From NCBI RefSeq assembly GCF_009711475.1, contig NZ_SMMD01000720.1, positions 1-6,295 of the forward strand: a stretch of DNA of 6,295 nucleotides. Direction: 5' to 3'. A program made the translations under genes and the position numbers. Under the pieces are notes generated by a model. It did no database searches, was not told where the DNA came from, and saw only the letters and a list, made by a program, of their open reading frames with translations. How positions within the stretch are numbered: the stretch's first letter is position 1; every line of letters starts with the position of its first letter. The DNA comes from Fulvivirga aurantia. GTDB lineage: Bacteria; Bacteroidota; Bacteroidia; Cytophagales; Cyclobacteriaceae. Of the stretch, positions 4,375 through 6,295 are shown piece after piece.

Positions 4375-6295
4375 AACCGATTACCAATACATCATCGGTT
4401 TGCTCTTGGTCTTTCTTCCATTTCTCAAACTCAGAGGCTACAATTTGCTGTTGCTCAGCAAAAGGCTTGCTGTATGCGGCTAGCAAAAGCTGCCTAAAAC
4501 GTCTGAGCATAAATTTTTTATCAAGCGCACCTCCAAACTGGTCTACATAGCCATCTGTGGTAAGGTAGAATACATCTCCAGGCTTGAAATTGATGACCGT
4601 TTCTTTGTAATTAAGATGCGTATCGATGCCATCTCCAATATTTCGCTTGGTTCCTTTTATTTGTTTTAAGTCACCTTCAGTAATGTAAAACAGTGGTCGG
4701 TTGGCACCCGCAAAAGTCACTGTATGGGCTTTATGATCAACCGTACAAAGCCCTATATCAAGTCCATGGTCAGCTACATCTTTATTGCTCCGTTGCAGGG
4801 CAATACTCATAGATTCATTGAGTTGCTTAAGTATTTCTGACGGAGCAGTGACGTCTTCGCGTCCAACAATATTTTCCAGTGCTGTCATGCCAACTACGGT
4901 CATAAAAGCTCCTGCAACACCATGCCCCGTGCAATCTGCCGCTGCGATTATATCAACATCGCCTTTATCGGCATACCAATAGAAATCACCGCTAACTATA
5001 TCTTTTGGCTTATAAAACACAAAAGACCGAGAAGCTTTATCAATGGGTAATTTGAAGTCCTGCAAAGACTGCTGTACACTCTTTGCATAGTCTATGCTTT
5101 CTGTCACCGTTCGGTTTCGCTGCTCAATGATCTTGTTTTTCTTTTCTAAATGCCTTTTTTGAATATTCAGCTGATGCTCATTTTTCTTAATCACCTTATT
5201 TTCTCTGTAAATAACCACTGTAAGTCCGATGCCGATTACAGACACAATGATGATCGCAGATATTATTATTCGGTCATTTTTAATTTCTAATTGCTGAAGC
5301 CTGCTTTCTACTTTAAGCGTCTCAATTTCTGAGGCCTTCTTTTCGAGTTCATATGCAGTTTCCAGATTGGCTATGCGCTTGCTGTTCTCCTCCTTATGCA
5401 AACTGTCTTTGGCAGCTGCATGGAGGCTCAAAAAACTATAGGCCATAAACATATTTTCCTGAGCAAAGTAAGTTTCTGACAATGATCTATAGATAATGGC
5501 CAGAATCCTTTTATTATCCGTCTCCTGAGCAGCATCTAAAGCAGTATTGAAGTGATTAATGGCCTCCTCAAAATCTCTATTGGCTTTAAGGACGGATCCT
5601 ATGTTATGCAAGGCATTGGCCTGCCCGTTGAGGTCGTTATTAAATTTTTCTAAATCTAAAGCACTTTGATAATACGCCATAGCAGAAGCCATATCACCTT
5701 GCCTGAAATAGATATTGCCGATATTGTTGAAGGGAACAAATGTTTGATTATGATCTGCTAACTCCTCATAGAGCCTGAGGGATTGTAAATAGTAATCCAG
5801 CGCCTCATCATATCGTGACATCGCCTCATATACATTTCCGATATTGTTGAGAGCGCCAATAATTCTACGTTTATTATCTATTTTATAAAACTGCTCATAT
5901 GCTTGATTAAAATAGTCCAGGGCTTTTTCATAGTCTTCCTTTAGAGAATATACGGTACCAATGTTATTGTAAGTGTTTGCCAGAGCATCTTCAAAGTTGT
6001 TTTTATCTTGAATCCGTAGGGCGGAAATGTAGTTATCAAGCGCTTTGTCAAGACTTCCTTGATTTTTAAAAATAACGCCAATGTTATTGTAAGAAGAGGC
6101 CTCCCCTGCCCTGTCATTTATTTTCTCTGCCAAAACCAGTGCCTGTCGGGTATAACTCAGCGCCTTTGTGGGGTTATTATTGATGTACTGTTTACACAGC
6201 TCATTGAGCACGATTACTTTGCTCCGACCTTCAGCCACATTCAGCTCACGCTCAAGACTATCTACTGTCTGATGGCTGACAGAAGACTGTAATAG
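4364..6295 (-). CDS. TPR-transmembrane-SpoIIE/PP2C phosphatase (5' partial)
   Basis: The frame is open from the TAA at 4364-4366 through the last base of the window, so 643 residues are visible and the start is missing. A GTG at 6236-6238 is in frame, but 19 further codons precede it and read like protein (VDSLERELN). Residues are numbered from the edge codon. About seven TPR-like repeats at 40-residue spacing (30-296) carry NNIG motifs. A charged coiled coil follows (about 297-341), then one membrane helix (about 342-364), a second coiled coil (366-417) and a SpoIIE-type Ser/Thr phosphatase domain (about 419-643). Metal-binding acids are visible in SGDFYW (Asp437), ADCTGHG (Asp454), TTDGYVDQ (Asp581) and QTDDVLVIG (Asp634, Asp635). 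An export signal probably lies off the window, putting the TPRs in the periplasm and the phosphatase in the cytoplasm. By analogy the targets are phosphorylated anti-sigma antagonists or similar partners. None is encoded nearby. Confidence 0.93.
   Translation of the reverse strand, partial: LLQSSVSHQTVDSLERELNVAEGRSKVIVLNELCKQYINNNPTKALSYTRQALVLAEKINDRAGEASSYNNIGVIFKNQGSLDKALDNYISALRIQDKNNFEDALANTYNNIGTVYSLKEDYEKALDYFNQAYEQFYKIDNKRRIIGALNNIGNVYEAMSRYDEALDYYLQSLRLYEELADHNQTFVPFNNIGNIYFRQGDMASAMAYYQSALDLEKFNNDLNGQANALHNIGSVLKANRDFEEAINHFNTALDAAQETDNKRILAIIYRSLSETYFAQENMFMAYSFLSLHAAAKDSLHKEENSKRIANLETAYELEKKASEIETLKVESRLQQLEIKNDRIIISAIIIVSVIGIGLTVVIYRENKVIKKNEHQLNIQKRHLEKKNKIIEQRNRTVTESIDYAKSVQQSLQDFKLPIDKASRSFVFYKPKDIVSGDFYWYADKGDVDIIAAADCTGHGVAGAFMTVVGMTALENIVGREDVTAPSEILKQLNESMSIALQRSNKDVADHGLDIGLCTVDHKAHTVTFAGANRPLFYITEGDLKQIKGTKRNIGDGIDTHLNYKETVINFKPGDVFYLTTDGYVDQFGGALDKKFMLRRFRQLLLAAYSKPFAEQQQIVASEFEKWKKDQEQTDDVLVIGFKP
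5958..6093 (-). repeat. Exact 16-bp repeat 120 bp apart within the TPR coding region
   Basis: CCAATGTTATTGTAAG occurs at 5958-5973 and again at 6078-6093, exactly 120 bp apart. On the minus strand both copies encode the TYNNIG/SYNNIG start of neighbouring TPR units, whose repeat length is 40 residues. Weaker versions recur at the same step further left (NNIG codons near 5838 and 5718). The identity suggests recent duplication or conversion between the first repeats, or simple codon constraint. Confidence 0.7.

Noticed and set aside
6236..6238. GTG as the start of the TPR-SpoIIE gene
   Set aside because: The frame continues without a stop to the window edge, and the upstream codons read like protein leading into the first TPR, so the gene is treated as truncated by the window.

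Overview
The window looks like ordinary chromosome from a member of the Bacteroidota, most likely the Cytophagales. Three things point there. The base composition is moderately AT-rich and no start has a clear Shine-Dalgarno sequence. TopA lacks zinc-finger cysteines and ends in a lysine/alanine/threonine-rich tail. The right end holds a TPR-transmembrane-SpoIIE phosphatase of a type common in that phylum. The phylum call is fairly secure; the order is a guess. No mobile element, CRISPR array, tRNA or rRNA was seen.

Layout from left to right. Positions 1-81 are open on the plus strand and may be the last 26 codons of a gene lying off the left edge. A 10-bp hairpin (71-94) and a strong two-way intrinsic terminator (104-133) follow. 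The minus-strand gene topA (157-2532) encodes a 791-residue type IA DNA topoisomerase I. A 145-bp AT-rich divergent promoter region (2533-2677) separates it from a plus-strand SixA-like histidine phosphatase (2678-3178). Next comes a 128-bp gap with a long imperfect hairpin and a possible promoter very close to the next start. A plus-strand agmatinase-family ureohydrolase (3307-4374) follows. Its end overlaps by 11 bp the end of a convergent minus-strand gene (4364 to the right edge) for a TPR/SpoIIE-type PP2C phosphatase. That last gene is cut by the window: its frame stays open through the final base, so the true start lies outside.

The genes do not form an obvious pathway. TopA is housekeeping (relaxation of negative supercoils). 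The SixA-like protein and the SpoIIE-domain protein are both phosphatases likely to act on phosphoproteins, but they are on opposite strands and far apart, so no functional link is claimed. The ureohydrolase would act in arginine/polyamine metabolism if it is a true agmatinase. No convincing undescribed system was found. The most useful leads are the non-coding structures (divergent palindrome, 55-nt hairpin, close promoter), the 11-bp convergent overlap and the unassigned partners of the two phosphatases.
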